From NCBI GenBank assembly GCA_032821775.1, contig JAVLRN010000002.1, forward strand, positions 1,240,001 through 1,304,000: a stretch of 64,000 nt of DNA. Direction: 5' to 3'. Below, piece by piece: positions 23,245 to 33,733 of this stretch (positions within the stretch are counted from its first letter, which is position 1; the number at the start of each line of letters is the position of its first letter). This DNA comes from Sanguinoderma infundibulare (lineage: Eukaryota > Basidiomycota > Agaricomycetes > Polyporales > Polyporaceae). A program made the translations under genes and the position numbers. The notes under the pieces are model-generated. The model saw only the letters and a program-made list of their open reading frames with translations, had not been told where the DNA came from and made no database searches.

Positions 23245-23582
23245 GGTCGTCGTTGTGTCGTGAAGGAGTGGCAGGAGGATGGAGTCGGTCGCTCGACTGG
23301 GGAATGGACCTGATAACGGACTGCGCGGCCTGTTTGTCCCTGTGTACAAAGTGGCTGGCCCCACCCTCGGTCCAAGTGCTGTCATACTCGGACGAGCCTC
23401 CACAGAGCCAGACACCCAATAGAAGGGCATTACCTATGGAACATACTTTGATGACCAGCACTTTCATCAGTATACTTGTGCATCCACCTAGGCATCCCTA
23501 AGGTGGGCCAGCGTAGATTCGACTGCATCACGTGCGCATTATGTTAAAGCGCCTAACGACATTGGCGGGTAGCTAAAAAGAT
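23245..23582. other. Short intergenic region upstream of the protease
   Basis: Promoter space of the protease gene and 3' flank of the tRNA. No clear TATA box or gene is seen. Confidence 0.35.
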
Positions 23583-23686
23583 GATGAGAGTGGGATTCGA
23601 ACCCACGCCCTTTCGGACCAGATTTCGAAGGGGGTTCAGATCCCACCTCCTTAGTCTGGCGCCTTAGACCGCTCGGCCATCTCACC
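23583..23686 (-). tRNA. tRNA-Leu (anticodon AAG) with intron
   Basis: Acceptor arms GGTGAGA and TCTCATC pair with one G-U. The D arm is ATGGCCGAGCGGTC, the anticodon stem CCAGA/TCTGG frames a loop C-T-A-A-G-G, and an intron of about 25 nt follows position 37. A long variable region typical of class II tRNA-Leu precedes the T arm GTGGG-TTCGAAC-CCCAC. The internal A and B boxes are intact. CCA is not encoded, as expected for eukaryotes. Confidence 0.93.
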
Positions 23687-23913
23687 ATGTAAATGAAGAG
23701 GAGAGCCAACATTCTCAGCAGCAGAGGAGGATGCGGTACGAAGTGCATGATAAGTACCAAGGCTGGTTATTTATGTAACTTCGTGCCAATTGGTTACCAA
23801 TGACGTCAGCCTGATAAGTCGATGAAGCTTATCGAGAATGCTATCCCAAACCTTCAGCTGCACGAGTTAGCAGTTTTCACCATTCTATCGACTGCATGCG
23901 TCTACCCAAAGTC

Positions 23914-24352
23914 ATGGCATTCCACACCGTCGATTACCGTATCAAGGGCAGAGTACAAGGAGTGTTCTTCCGAGTCTTCGCGAAGAACACAGCGCAGGAA
24001 CATGGAGTGGTTGGCTGGGTGAAGAATGATCCAGTGAGCCAACTTCTCAATACGCACGAGAGTGCGGGAATGTATACTGATTAGAGGCGTTTTTGTCTCC
24101 AGTCTGGGGATGTGATCGGTACCGCGCAGGGTAGCGAAGAGGCATTGCAGAAATTGTACGACATTCTTCTCACCCTGGACTGGATTCACGGATGCGAATA
24201 TGACTGAATGGCTGTTCAGCAAAGAGGCCTTGAAAACGGGACCTGAACATGCAAACGTGACCGGTATTGAGTTCACCAACGAGGCGCCGCTGGAGAGACT
24301 ACAGTTCCAGGACTTTGAGAAAGTTCGCAACCCGAGGCCCGGGCGATCATGA
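23914..24352 (+). CDS. Acylphosphatase, 101 residues
   Basis: Hydrolyses acyl phosphates such as acetyl phosphate or 1,3-bisphosphoglycerate. Exons 23914-24033, 24103-24155 and 24220-24352 join in phase. The family signature GRVQGVFFR carries the phosphate-binding Arg20, and Asn38 in GWVKN is the catalytic Asn. [18 protein letters not shown] and the C-terminal [16 protein letters not shown] complete the usual fold. Length is normal for the family. The first ATG in a good context after the tRNA region was taken; another upstream ATG in a different frame is not needed. Confidence 0.9.
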
Positions 24353-24647
24353 AGGCGGCGGTGATGGAAGTGGCTCGCTAGTGGTGGAATGGGAACTGAT
24401 TTTTTAGGGGGAAACGCAAGTACTATCTCCACATTTACGCGTATGATTCGAGAGAGAGACTGTACATGAGAATGTTGGTGGTGTGGAGGCAAGCTTGGGT
24501 CGATGGCGGGAGGCCGAGGAGATAAGATTAGATGAGAATTCGTGTGGGCGCCCCAGCGGTCTCGCCGTGTCCATCGTGCCAGTGAACGTCGACGACAAAG
24601 TTGCTCCTACCAGCTCCCTCCAGCTCCCCCCATCTGAGGCCGCAGCG
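24353..24647. other. Spacer between acylphosphatase and COX14-like genes
   Basis: Tandem genes on the same strand, 295 bp apart. The spacer probably contains a terminator and promoter; no motif is decisive. Confidence 0.3.
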
Positions 24648-25129
24648 ATGGCTTTCAGGACTCGCCTCTCGATCAGCGACTTCCTCCACCGTGGTCTCGT
24701 TTGGTCGCTGCTCGGAGTGACCGTTTGGGGTACGGTCATGATTGGCGTCGTCCACCGGAATACGTTGGCTGCGGGCAGAGGTGCGTACTACAATCTGGGT
24801 TTCTGTCCGCTCGAGCTGACTGTTGGCATGCGTCATCATTAGAGGTGAGCCGATGAGAGATACGCCAATCTTGGTGCGGGCGCTCATGTGGTGCATCGGT
24901 AGGCACTCGCGAAGAAGCAGGCAGAAGCGCAAACCGCGGGCACGAGTCAGGTACGTACTTCTTGCTTCCCCGTTCTCCCCATGTATGAGGGCTTTGCGCG
25001 CATATATGCGTCTTTCGCAAGTTTCACACGACATGCGCTTATGTATGTTGTACTGTATAGGAGGAACAGAACGAGATTGCCCTCGCTGAAGCCGCATTGA
25101 AGGGCCGTTCGAGGCAACCGCCATCATGA
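24648..25129 (+). CDS. COX14: COX14-like cytochrome c oxidase assembly factor
   Basis: Cox14 is a small mitochondrial inner-membrane protein that binds newly made Cox1. The start reads MAFRTRLSISDFLHRG, followed by a single hydrophobic helix (VWSLLGVTVWGTVMIGVV) and a charged C-terminal helix. Coding exons are 24648-24780, 24903-24950 and 25061-25129. To keep the frame into ALAKKQAEAQ a 2-nt exon, AG at 24843-24844, is needed. It is bounded by an acceptor (ATTAG) and a donor (GTGAGC), and it splits the gap into two introns of 62 and 58 bp, both normal sizes. The product is then 83 residues. Family recognition is from the N-terminal half. Confidence 0.72.
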
Positions 25130-25677
25130 CCACCGTCCACAACTCACTGCGAACCGCGCCTCACGCTTTCAGACCTATATGGTGCGTGTCGACATATGCT
25201 TCTTTTACTTCACGCTCAACGAGATTCTAGTCCTTCCGTCTATGTATCGTACAGCTCTCGCATATATTTGCACCTTGCTCTCGCATCCTTCTTCCCTATG
25301 TATCTTGGTGGCAGGTTTTTCTTCTCCGGCTATTCCGAACATTCGCTGTGCATACGTTCAAGGCTTCAAAGGCTTTGGAGATATCCGTTCTGGTCGCGGA
25401 CGTCGCAAATTCCATCCAGATGCAAACATGTGCTGCGATCATGCGGCTCGGAGGTGCGGTTTACAACTATGCAGACAACCCCAACTTCAAAGTCACGACC
25501 CACTCTCGCGGTTCTGCACGCAAAGCAACCTTCTGCATCATCACTGTTCGCGTATATCGTACAAGACAGCTCGGTCAAGTGCGTACAGAAGAATCTGGCT
25601 CTTTATTCGTTCTAAACACGCACCACCTTTAGGTCCCTGTCAGAAGCGCCGGCGGAAAGAAAGCAACTCACCAGTCC
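25130..25677. other. Convergent intergenic region
   Basis: Short frames without motifs; probably the 3' regions of the COX14-like and macro-domain genes. Confidence 0.35.
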
Positions 25678-26467
25678 TCAATCCTCCCCCTCCCCAAGGG
25701 GGTTGATCGGCATGTCATAGATGTCCCTCCACCTCAGCGCGCGCCACTTCTCCGGTTTCGTCTTCGCCTCGTGGTAGTGCGCGAATGCGCGCGCCATCTG
25801 CTTCGCACACACCTCGGGCGACACCCTGCCCACGCCCGTCGCGAGCCCGGTCATCGCGACGGTCTCGATCATGTGCACGCCGTCTCGCGCCGCCTTGTCC
25901 GGGTCCGCCGCTACTTCGGCGTTGTGGTTGTCAACTGCGACGAGGAGGGACCAGACGCAGTTGTAGACGAGCTCCTTGTGCCAAGCGACGTTCTCCGGGG
26001 AGCGCATGGTGGGGCAGAGGGCGACGTGGCGGACGCCGAGCTTGTTGTGCTCGCACGGGGTGCGCGCGAGCGGGATCAGGGTGCAGGTGCCTGCGGGGGC
26101 GTAGCCGCGCCAGCGCGCGTAGAGGACGGCCTGGGCGGCGTGCGTGAGGGCGTCGTTGTCGCTTTCGGGCGCGAGTCAGTTGGAGAGGACTTGGTCGAAG
26201 CTGGGGAGTGAGGGGGTATTAGCCTCTAGGGGACATGAGCGCGAGGATGCGCCCTGCTGGAAGGCATGGCGCGTACCTGCCATCGAGGCGGCCGAAGCTG
26301 TTGGCGGGGGAGACGACGGTGTCGAAAGGTATGTTGAGGTCTTTCAAGGACGCTGCCTTGATCGTGATGTGTTGTAGTGCTTCTGGAGGGACCAGCTCTG
26401 GGAAGGATTCCTTCCAGGCCGCCACGAGGACGTCCCAGATGTCGAAGAGCACGAACTTGACGGCCAT
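25678..26467 (-). pseudogene. Macro-domain-like protein gene with in-frame stop
   Basis: Macro domains bind or hydrolyse ADP-ribose derivatives. Exon 1 (26277-26467) encodes MAVKFVLFDIWDVL ... DTVVSPANSFGRLDG; the VVSPANSFG segment is the phosphate-binding loop of the fold. Intron GTACGC...CCCAG leads to FDQVLSN, which is followed at once by TGA (26176-26178). The same frame then continues for 166 codons with conserved-looking sequence: AVLYARWRGYAPAG, VRHVALCPTMR and MTGLATGVGRVSPEVCAKQM, the glycine-rich macro-domain loop. No short intron removes the stop. The gene is therefore disrupted in this strain, or a sequence error is present. It otherwise looks intact to 25678. Confidence 0.68.
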
Positions 26468-27871
26468 CGTGCGCGTTGGAGATGGTTGGATTGTGTGGAG
26501 TGAGCCGCACACTGTTTACAATAACCGACAGCAACTGTAACCTGGGAAGTTACATATATATGGAGACCTGGCGAGTCGCCCATGCACAGGACCACGGCGC
26601 CAACGATCGACGCCACGCACACAACACGTTTCCTGAGTCGACAACACGCAGACCCCGGAGGCGCCTGGTTGAACAACTCACTTCTCTTTCTTTCCCGAAG
26701 GACGATCGAGGAGTATCAGCACCAGTGCCCAGTCAGTGCGTCGTCGCAGTTTTGGATCCAATCTTGAACACTAATGTTTTCAACACAGCCTTGGAATAAA
26801 GTCGTCTCCACTCAGGCGCAGTATCCTCCGGGACCACTCTCGGAACCTGTCCTTGAAACATTCAAGATATGCCAGTGGGTCCACATCAACCTCCTCCGAG
26901 TCCTCAGTGCAGTGACTGCCAGCGCCGCCCCGAACGCTAACCTGGCCGAGTCTTAGGCGATCATGCAGTAAAGTCTTGCATTTATAGTCTGTTTACTAGG
27001 AGCCTACTGACAATGTGGGCCCCCGTGTAGATTTGTGACGGATGGCCGTTTCTGTGTCGGATACCCAGTGCTGTGAAGGTTCTTGCAAGTTGTAGAGTAC
27101 TACGGTCGTTATTTATACCCAGGCACTGGCCGCCGCGGCGAAATCCAGGGCGCAATGAACTAATACGTTTCGACAGCTCCATCTTAAAGCATCGGCATCA
27201 TGAATGAGAGCTTTGCCAACCCCTTTGGCCGATCTCCATTTCATCATTGGACGACATACTCTGGTGACAAATTAAGTTGGAGAGCGAGGACGGAGCCTTA
27301 TATCAGCAGAACACTCGCAGACAATGCACGAACTCTTGAGGCAGCTAGGTCCTCTGTCGGCACGGAGCAGGTGACTTTAGCCGCCGTCTAGTGGTGACTG
27401 TTCAAGCGGCTGTGAGCAAGCATGCGATACTTGGCCACTTTTGACCCATTGGGAATTGATTAGATTTGCGCTCGTCAGGGTCACACCCATGACTGACGGA
27501 GACTACGATACACCTGGTGACGAGACCGGGCCACCGTCCTGGTCCGTGGTGAGCCCACGTAGATCATTATTACATAACGCGTTCAGTAACGTTCCGTCTC
27601 GGGCAATGCACTGATGCGCGTGTCCGGCCAATCTCTCCGGTGCGCATCGGCCAGAGTGTGAAGCGAAGAGGATCAAAGTTGTACCGTAAGCATGGTTAAA
27701 AATGTATGCGAAAAGTTGGTTTCTACCTACGTAAAACGCTACAGACGATATGTTCAGCTTTCATCCTGATTCATCCCAGCGACTTCTAGCGACTTGGGTA
27801 CGCGACAGAAACAGGTACAAACATACATCAGCGACTAGCATAAGGTACCAAGGTGGGCGGTCTTCTCACCG
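26468..27871. other. Gene-poor stretch
   Basis: Upstream of the macro-domain gene. A TATATAT stretch near 26550 could serve that gene. No supported coding region; frames at 26774-26956 and 27200-27391 are short and without motif. Confidence 0.35.
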
Positions 27872-28495
27872 CTAGTCGGATGAGAACGACCGCAGGATGC
27901 CGGCGATGCCTCTGGCGATCGCGGATTTCTTGGCACACTGATATCGGTTGCAAGGTCAGAGATATCAATGGTTTGGTGAGATTCAAGGACGTCTTACGTT
28001 AGGGCACATGTACGTTGTCTCGTAGCCTTCGCCGCCACAGGGAAGGTAGCGGTCGTTGGCACGGACGTCGTCATTGAGCTCGAGGAGGTCGCAGTACCGG
28101 CAACACCGCGCGAGCTGGTCTTCCTCCACGAGTAGCTCGACCTCGTGGGCCTCGCGCTCGCCGCCATCTTTGGCGGACATGCGCTGCGTGCGGCTCGTCG
28201 GACGAACGACCTGCGCGTCCGCGGCCTTGAGTGCCGCAAGGACTTCTCCTTCCGTGAAGCCGAGATTGAGACGCTCCATGTCGGGGTCGAGCCAGATCAA
28301 GGGGTGGCCAGCGGCCGAGATTGCGGGTACGGTGGAGCGAGGAGTAGAGGAGTTGAGCTTGATGTAGAAACGGGAAGCGGCCATGCCGGATGCACGAGGA
28401 AAGACGACGAAGTATGTGCCCGGGCTCTTGCGGGCGAGAGCGAGTTCGAGGCCGCCCTTGGCGACGCCGGGCGAAGAGAAGACGAGCATGGTCAT
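27872..28495 (-). CDS. Cys-rich protein of unknown function, about 187 residues
   Basis: Two exons, 27998-28495 and 27872-27937, join in phase through GTAAGA...TCAG. The N-terminal part (MTMLVFSSPGVAKGGLELA ... YFVVFPRASGMAASRFYIKL) looks like a small beta-rich domain. An acidic helix follows, and the C-terminus carries CRYC and CPNC pairs about 30 residues apart, consistent with a zinc-binding ribbon that is completed only after splicing. The spliced tail is basic. The initiator could also be the Met two codons later. I do not recognise the family. Confidence 0.58.
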
Positions 28496-29315
28496 GACGA
28501 TGTGTATCACTAGGGCGTGAGCTGCAGCGAAGACTTATGTGAGGGCTGAGAGATGCACTGCCCGGACGGCGAACATTGCAGTGCGTTTGCTGTGGCCGTG
28601 CCAGTGGAGGCTTTTCGTGATGGCGCTGGGACAACCGTAGGAAGAGGCGATGGACGATCCCTGTCGATCATCGGGCGCTCCGGCGTGTTCGGTGATCGCT
28701 GGCGCCTACGAAAGCATCCGCGAATCGTCGCCGCGTGTCGTCCTCTTGCCCAACCTTGCTCTCTGGCGAGTGTCGACTCGCCTCCCTACTCTTGCCCTGC
28801 TATGAGACACTCCACAGTATGCGCAACGAACTCACATCCTATACAGGTCGCAAAGCAGTGATTCAATTTACGTCTTTGCGGAGCTCGTGCGCCATGACGA
28901 CGTAGCGCCTCACCTTGATCAAGTTTGATGTACATACCTACCGAGCGCGCCCTCCAAACGCGTGCCTTTGGCACATTCAATGTTCCGGCGCTGGTAGTGC
29001 GATGCTCTCGGAGTCTTCACTTTGCCAGGCCGGATAAATGTTTCCGCACTCGACTCGAGCAGTATAAAAACCCTCCGTCCAGCATGCCAGTTCCCCAGCT
29101 CGCTTTTCCTTCGCTTCCGAGCCCCCTCTCCTTTTTTTCTTCGCCCAACTCCTTTCAGCTGGTACGCTCACCATCACCACGCTCTCCTCGTTGTTCTAAG
29201 ACTGACCCACCCCATGTAGCTGTGCGGCTTTTTCCTTCACGTTCACTAACGACCATACCACCTACACACCCATCGCTCCTTAACGCACATCTTCACGTCC
29301 CAGCGCACTTGCATT
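28496..29315. other. Divergent promoter region with TATA box
   Basis: Contains the plus-strand TATA box at 29063-29070 and a candidate 5' UTR intron (GTACGC at about 29162 to TGTAG at about 29220) of the following gene. No coding region is supported. Confidence 0.4.
29063..29070 (+). promoter_or_regulatory. TATA box of the secreted TTPK-repeat gene
   Basis: GCAGTATAAAAACCC lies about 250 bp before the ATG; the distance is explained by a probable leader intron. Confidence 0.5.
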
Positions 29316-30957
29316 ATGCCGTCCTTCAGCCGCCTTCTCATCCTCTCCGTCCTCAGCGTCTCGCTCGCCGTGCAGTCCGCGCCTGTCCGTGAGACGGCCG
29401 GTACTGACCTTGCTAATGTACGTGGGCTATAGACGCTGCAGTGGTTTTCTGTGCTGACGTGCTGATTATTCGTAGGCGATCGTGACCGAGCGCGATGTCA
29501 TCGCGGCGCCTGTCGACGAGTTCGATGAGGTCGACGAAGTCGACGACGTTGACGACGTCGAAGACGACCTCAGCGCGCGCGACCTGGACGAGGGCGACCT
29601 GGACGAAGGCGAAGAAGTCAACCATGCTGACGACGCTGACGACGACAACGACGATTCCGCCCTCGAGCGCCGGGCGGGTGCCAAGTCCTCTTCTAAGACC
29701 ACCAAGACGACAACTCCGAAGAAGACAACTCCGAAGATTACCACTCCGAAGAAGACCACTCCGAAGACTACCACTCCGAAGGTGACTACTCCCAAGAAGA
29801 CGACGCCCAAGACTACAACTCCCAAGAAGACGACGCCGAAGACCACCACCCCGAAGACGACGACGCCGAAGACGACTTCGCCTAAGAAGACAACTCCGAA
29901 GACGACTTCTCCCAAGACGACGACCCCCAAGGCGGTACGTGTTCATCTTGTCGATGACGCCCCGTGTCCTTCCGCAACTCATAACGTCATTGCACAGTGT
30001 CCCGTCAAGACAAAGACCGGGACGACAAAGACGGGGACGACAGCGAAGGGGTCGAAGACAACCAAGAAGGCTCGCCTCTTCGAACGCGCGATCGACTACG
30101 TCGCGCACCTTGTCGCACGCACCTCGCCCGAGTTCGTCGGCTGGCACGGTACCAACAGTGTACGTACCCTCCACTGGCTCCCCCCGTGTCACGTTTCTCA
30201 CATCACGAGCAGGACACGGCCGCCTTCTGGGTCTCGAAGGGTCAGCTCGAGAAGCCCACAAAGGCCGACGGCTTCTTCGACTTCATCGGTCTCGGCCCCA
30301 AGACCGCTGCGGGCACGAGCGGCGCTGACGCCGAGATCGGTCCCGGCGTGTACGTCACGGACGACAAGGATATGTATGTGCTCTCTGCCCTTGCATTCTC
30401 TTAGATGTGTGCTGACTGTCTTCCTCTTCTCCCTCCGCGCAGCGCCATCGCGTTCGCGAACAACAACGCAAAGGTGAACCCTGGCACGACCCCGCAGCTC
30501 TGCGCCATCTTCGCCAAGTCGACCTCCAACTGGCGCGTCGCACTCCGCAAGTCGTTCATCCCCGAGACGCTCGTCGGCGACTCGTCGGACGCCGCGAAGA
30601 AGGCCGCGCTCGAGAAGGCACGTATCGACCACGTCAAGCAGGCCGTCCCCGGCGTGAGTGCCGAGAGTGTCGTGAAGTTCTCGCTCCTCAACCGTAAGAG
30701 TACGTCCCCTCTCGCTTTTCCCGCATCCACACCTTGCGAACGTGCAGCTGACTGTCTGTGGCGGCGCGTTTCTAGCGAAGTCCGGCCAGATGGTCATCCC
30801 CGCGACGATCACGAACCAGTTCACGGCCCAGTGCGTCGACGTCTCTGGCACGGCCCCCTCTGGCTCGTCTTCGTTCCCCGCGTTTTCGTACAACGGTGCG
30901 ACGCTCCGCAGCGAGTGGGAAATCGCGGCCGAGGAGGCTGGCGAGGACTGCGCATGA
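29316..30957 (+). CDS. Secreted TTPK-repeat protein with ADP-ribosyltransferase-like C-terminal domain
   Basis: Six exons (29316-29417, 29476-29934, 29998-30159, 30213-30373, 30443-30699, 30776-30957) stay in phase and give 440 residues. A signal peptide is followed by an acidic region, then about 17 short Thr-Thr-Pro-Lys type repeats, likely an O-glycosylated stalk. The C-terminal domain contains GWHGTN (His237), GPGVYVTDD (Tyr288) and a later LCAIFAK strand. This layout resembles the His-Tyr-type ADP-ribosyltransferase fold, but I cannot place the third catalytic residue. A paralogous family of secreted basidiomycete proteins with this domain is plausible. Toxin-like activity is not established; the protein could be a catalytically inactive cell-wall protein. 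Confidence 0.55.
29691..29934 (+). repeat. TTPKK/TTPKT coding tandem repeat
   Basis: Repeating 12-15 bp units encode Thr-Thr-Pro-Lys blocks in exon 2 of the secreted protein, with one or two substitutions per unit. The units are similar enough for unequal crossing-over. Confidence 0.7.
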
Positions 30958-31755
30958 TGATGGATGGTATTGTTATGTGGTATTGTTTTGTGAAGGGATG
31001 CAGTAAAGCAGTTAAGGAGTTCATTAATACATTGGTATCGGAAGTTTCTCTTGAATGTTTGTCGTCGTGTGTTGGCTTGAACGGTTCAGTAAGAATTTGG
31101 GCTTGGAACGGGTGAGGTGGGAGGCGCCGGCGATCAAGGCAGGTCTGTTATTTCGTCCGCTCTCTCTGAAGACGTAATGTCGCAGCGGTTGGGCATTGCG
31201 TCGCTACGTTTTACTTAGTCGGTGACATATTGATCAACTTGAGGCGTTGAGTCAATGACTTGGTCCCGGCGTTTAGATTGCCAATCTGCGGTGAGATCCT
31301 AACATCATCGGGTGTTGAAATTGACCCCCCTTGCCCCCCTTCTGCTCTTTACCAATCGCTATCCTCCCTTGGCAATGGCTCATACTCCCTCATGCCGTTG
31401 ACCTACTCACTTCCCACGAGCCTTCAACCTCCAAGTATACCACTGTCCAACGGTCAATTTCCGTAGACCATCAATTCAAAGGTGTGCACAAAGCGCATAG
31501 GAACGCGAATGTGACCTCTCAACTGTCTGCAGTCTGCTTTTCTCCTACTAACGCTTAGCCGTTGGGTCCTGTTGCCACTAATTGCGGCTGTGTTATCGAC
31601 GCTTTGTCCAGGAGCACAACTTGAACAATGCATCAGCCCGGAGTTAAACAGTTGATCGCGCTTTGACCTCCGCATTGTTTGATTGCAACCATCCTGTATA
31701 TAAAGTCCCACTGTGCGGGGCGAGGAGATACCCTCACTATCCTCTGCACCCCAAC
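30958..31755. other. Intergenic with a TATA box at 31697-31704
   Basis: 3' region of the secreted-protein gene and promoter of the next F-box gene. CTGTATATAAAGTCC at 31697-31704 lies about 52 bp before the split start codon at 31756. Confidence 0.5.
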
Positions 31756-33263
31756 ATGTAAGTTTTCTCTCCATGAACTGAATGCTACGCATATGCTGAT
31801 GCAGGCCTAGGGAGTCGATGATCGCCTCTTCCAAACCCGTCCTTCCATTGGAATTGCACGCGGACATCATCGAGTGCTTGCACGATGACGAGCATGCTCT
31901 GCGGAACTGCTCGCTTGTCTGCGGCGCGTGGTTGCGATGCAGTCAAAGCCACCTGTGGAGGACGACTGGTCTGGTTCAAAAGGACGAGACCGGCATCGCC
32001 GAGAAACATCCCTCGGACGTACTGGCGGCCCGTTGGCTCTGGTTCTTTCGCGCCACGTCCATGGAAGATGCGATAACATTTTTCGCCACAAGCCTTCATG
32101 TCTCAAAGCTTGTCAAACGGCTCAGGGTCGACGGATTCACTGGGGTGTCGGTGGGTAGCCTCTCCTCCTTGCTCGCGGCGCTCCCTAGTTTGGACCACCT
32201 CGACGTGATTTACACCGAGATTCTACCTCTTCGCATCCCTATGACGGATATCGTCGAAGTCCGAGGGATCAATCCGGTGTATCCACGCCAGCTCGACTAC
32301 GTCCACTTGATCAGATGCAACGTCGCCGAGCGCGAGGTGGACACCCTCCTTCAGGTACTCGGCCTCTTCTCTTCCATCCTCAGCCTGTACATCCTGGGCG
32401 CTAGCAAGTGCATGACCAGCGCACATCACTCTGGGTGGAACTTCGACCCGACAGTCGATCTTCGTCAAGACGTGCCGCTGCCCCCTCTGCCAGAGGTCAT
32501 CTACCTCTCCGTGGAGATGATGCACCATTCCATCCTCGGCTACCTCTTCAACCAGACGACACTCTGTCGAATTCTCAAGAACCTCGTCCTGACGCCAGTC
32601 TTGGACTTCGAACACTTCGTCTACATGGCGGATACATTACTGCCCCCGATCAGCTCGACGTTAACCTCATTCCACCTCACGCCCGGCATCCCGACGGCGC
32701 GTCTCGACCCCGTGACTCCGGAAGTCGAGCTCGCTGTAGACACAGGTGAGTCCTCGCGCACGCATCGTCTGTCCGTGATCCTCGCTGACCCCAGAATCGC
32801 ACTCGCAGCATGCACGAGCATCGCCAACTCTTGCCGGTCCATGAAAGAGCTCGGCCTCCAGCTTATACATGACGTGACCCACTGCGTGACGGTGGAGCCG
32901 ATTGACCACACCCGTCTCTTCAACGGATACATCGCGATCCTCCAGCGCCTCCCTCACGACTGCGCTCTCGAGACGTTCTCTGTCTACCTGCTTGTCGCGG
33001 ACATGATGAGCGTCATACCACCGAGCACCGTGTCCCAGCTGGAGGTCCTGAAGCGGTACAACTGGGCCGGGCTGGAACAGGCCCTGATGGCCAAGCCGCT
33101 CCGAAACGTGAAGCTGCTGATCACGCTTGTGCTCTTCGCGCCTCTTCCGCCGTACGAGGCGAAGGGGGAGTTTTGCGCCCGCTTGCAGGAGACTATGCCC
33201 CGGCTTGATGCGCAGAAGAGGGTCCTGTTATGGATCAGAGAGATGCAAGAGCGCCCGCGTTAG
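31756..33263 (+). CDS. F-box protein with start codon split by an intron
   Basis: Presumed SCF adaptor. AT at 31756-31757 is followed by a donor GTAAGT and, after 47 bp, by GCAG and G (31805), so the ATG is assembled only by splicing. The frame then reads PRES and MIASSKPVLP. The F-box is LPLELHADIIECLHDDEHAL ... CSLVCGAWLRCSQSHLW, followed by irregular leucine-rich strands to residue ~480. A segment at 32746-32794 has perfect intron ends (GTGAGT...CCCCAG, 49 bp) but the frame is open across it and breaks if it is removed. The paralogue at 33734-35244 does appear to have an intron at the matching place. The TATA box supports the start. If the first intron is wrong, the Met at 31818 starts the protein. 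Confidence 0.75.
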
Positions 33264-33733
33264 ACGTTCGGTTCAAGTTGTGCGGCTAGGCTCTGCAGGG
33301 CATCGATTGCTCCCTCTTCAAGTTCCCATTCCCGCTCAAGCACTATCTTCACCCCGGCGATTCTCCTTGCGAACATGCATACTTAGACATGCATACTTAT
33401 CATCCCGGTAATAAAGCTTGTATCATGGCATTTTTTGCACTCTTCCCCGCACAAATCGAGCGTCTCACCGCCGGGCTACTGAGACCGTGGTTAATTCAAC
33501 GCTACTCTCTGGACGTATTGCGCGGGACTCTGTCACATTGTCCCGAGCATCTACGTAAGCTTACCGCCTGTATTCCCCGCTGGGAGCATTCGCCAAAAGT
33601 GGCTACAACGCCAACCTGTTTCCTACAATGGCTATAACACTATAAGATCTAGACAACTAAAATCCGTATCCTGTCACCCTAAACATGGTGTGAAAATAAC
33701 TAGTTCTACGAGACCTGGACCGCTGAACCCGCT
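33264..33733. other. Convergent spacer between two F-box paralogues
   Basis: No gene. Contains the 3' ends of both genes and AT-rich stretches. Confidence 0.4.
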
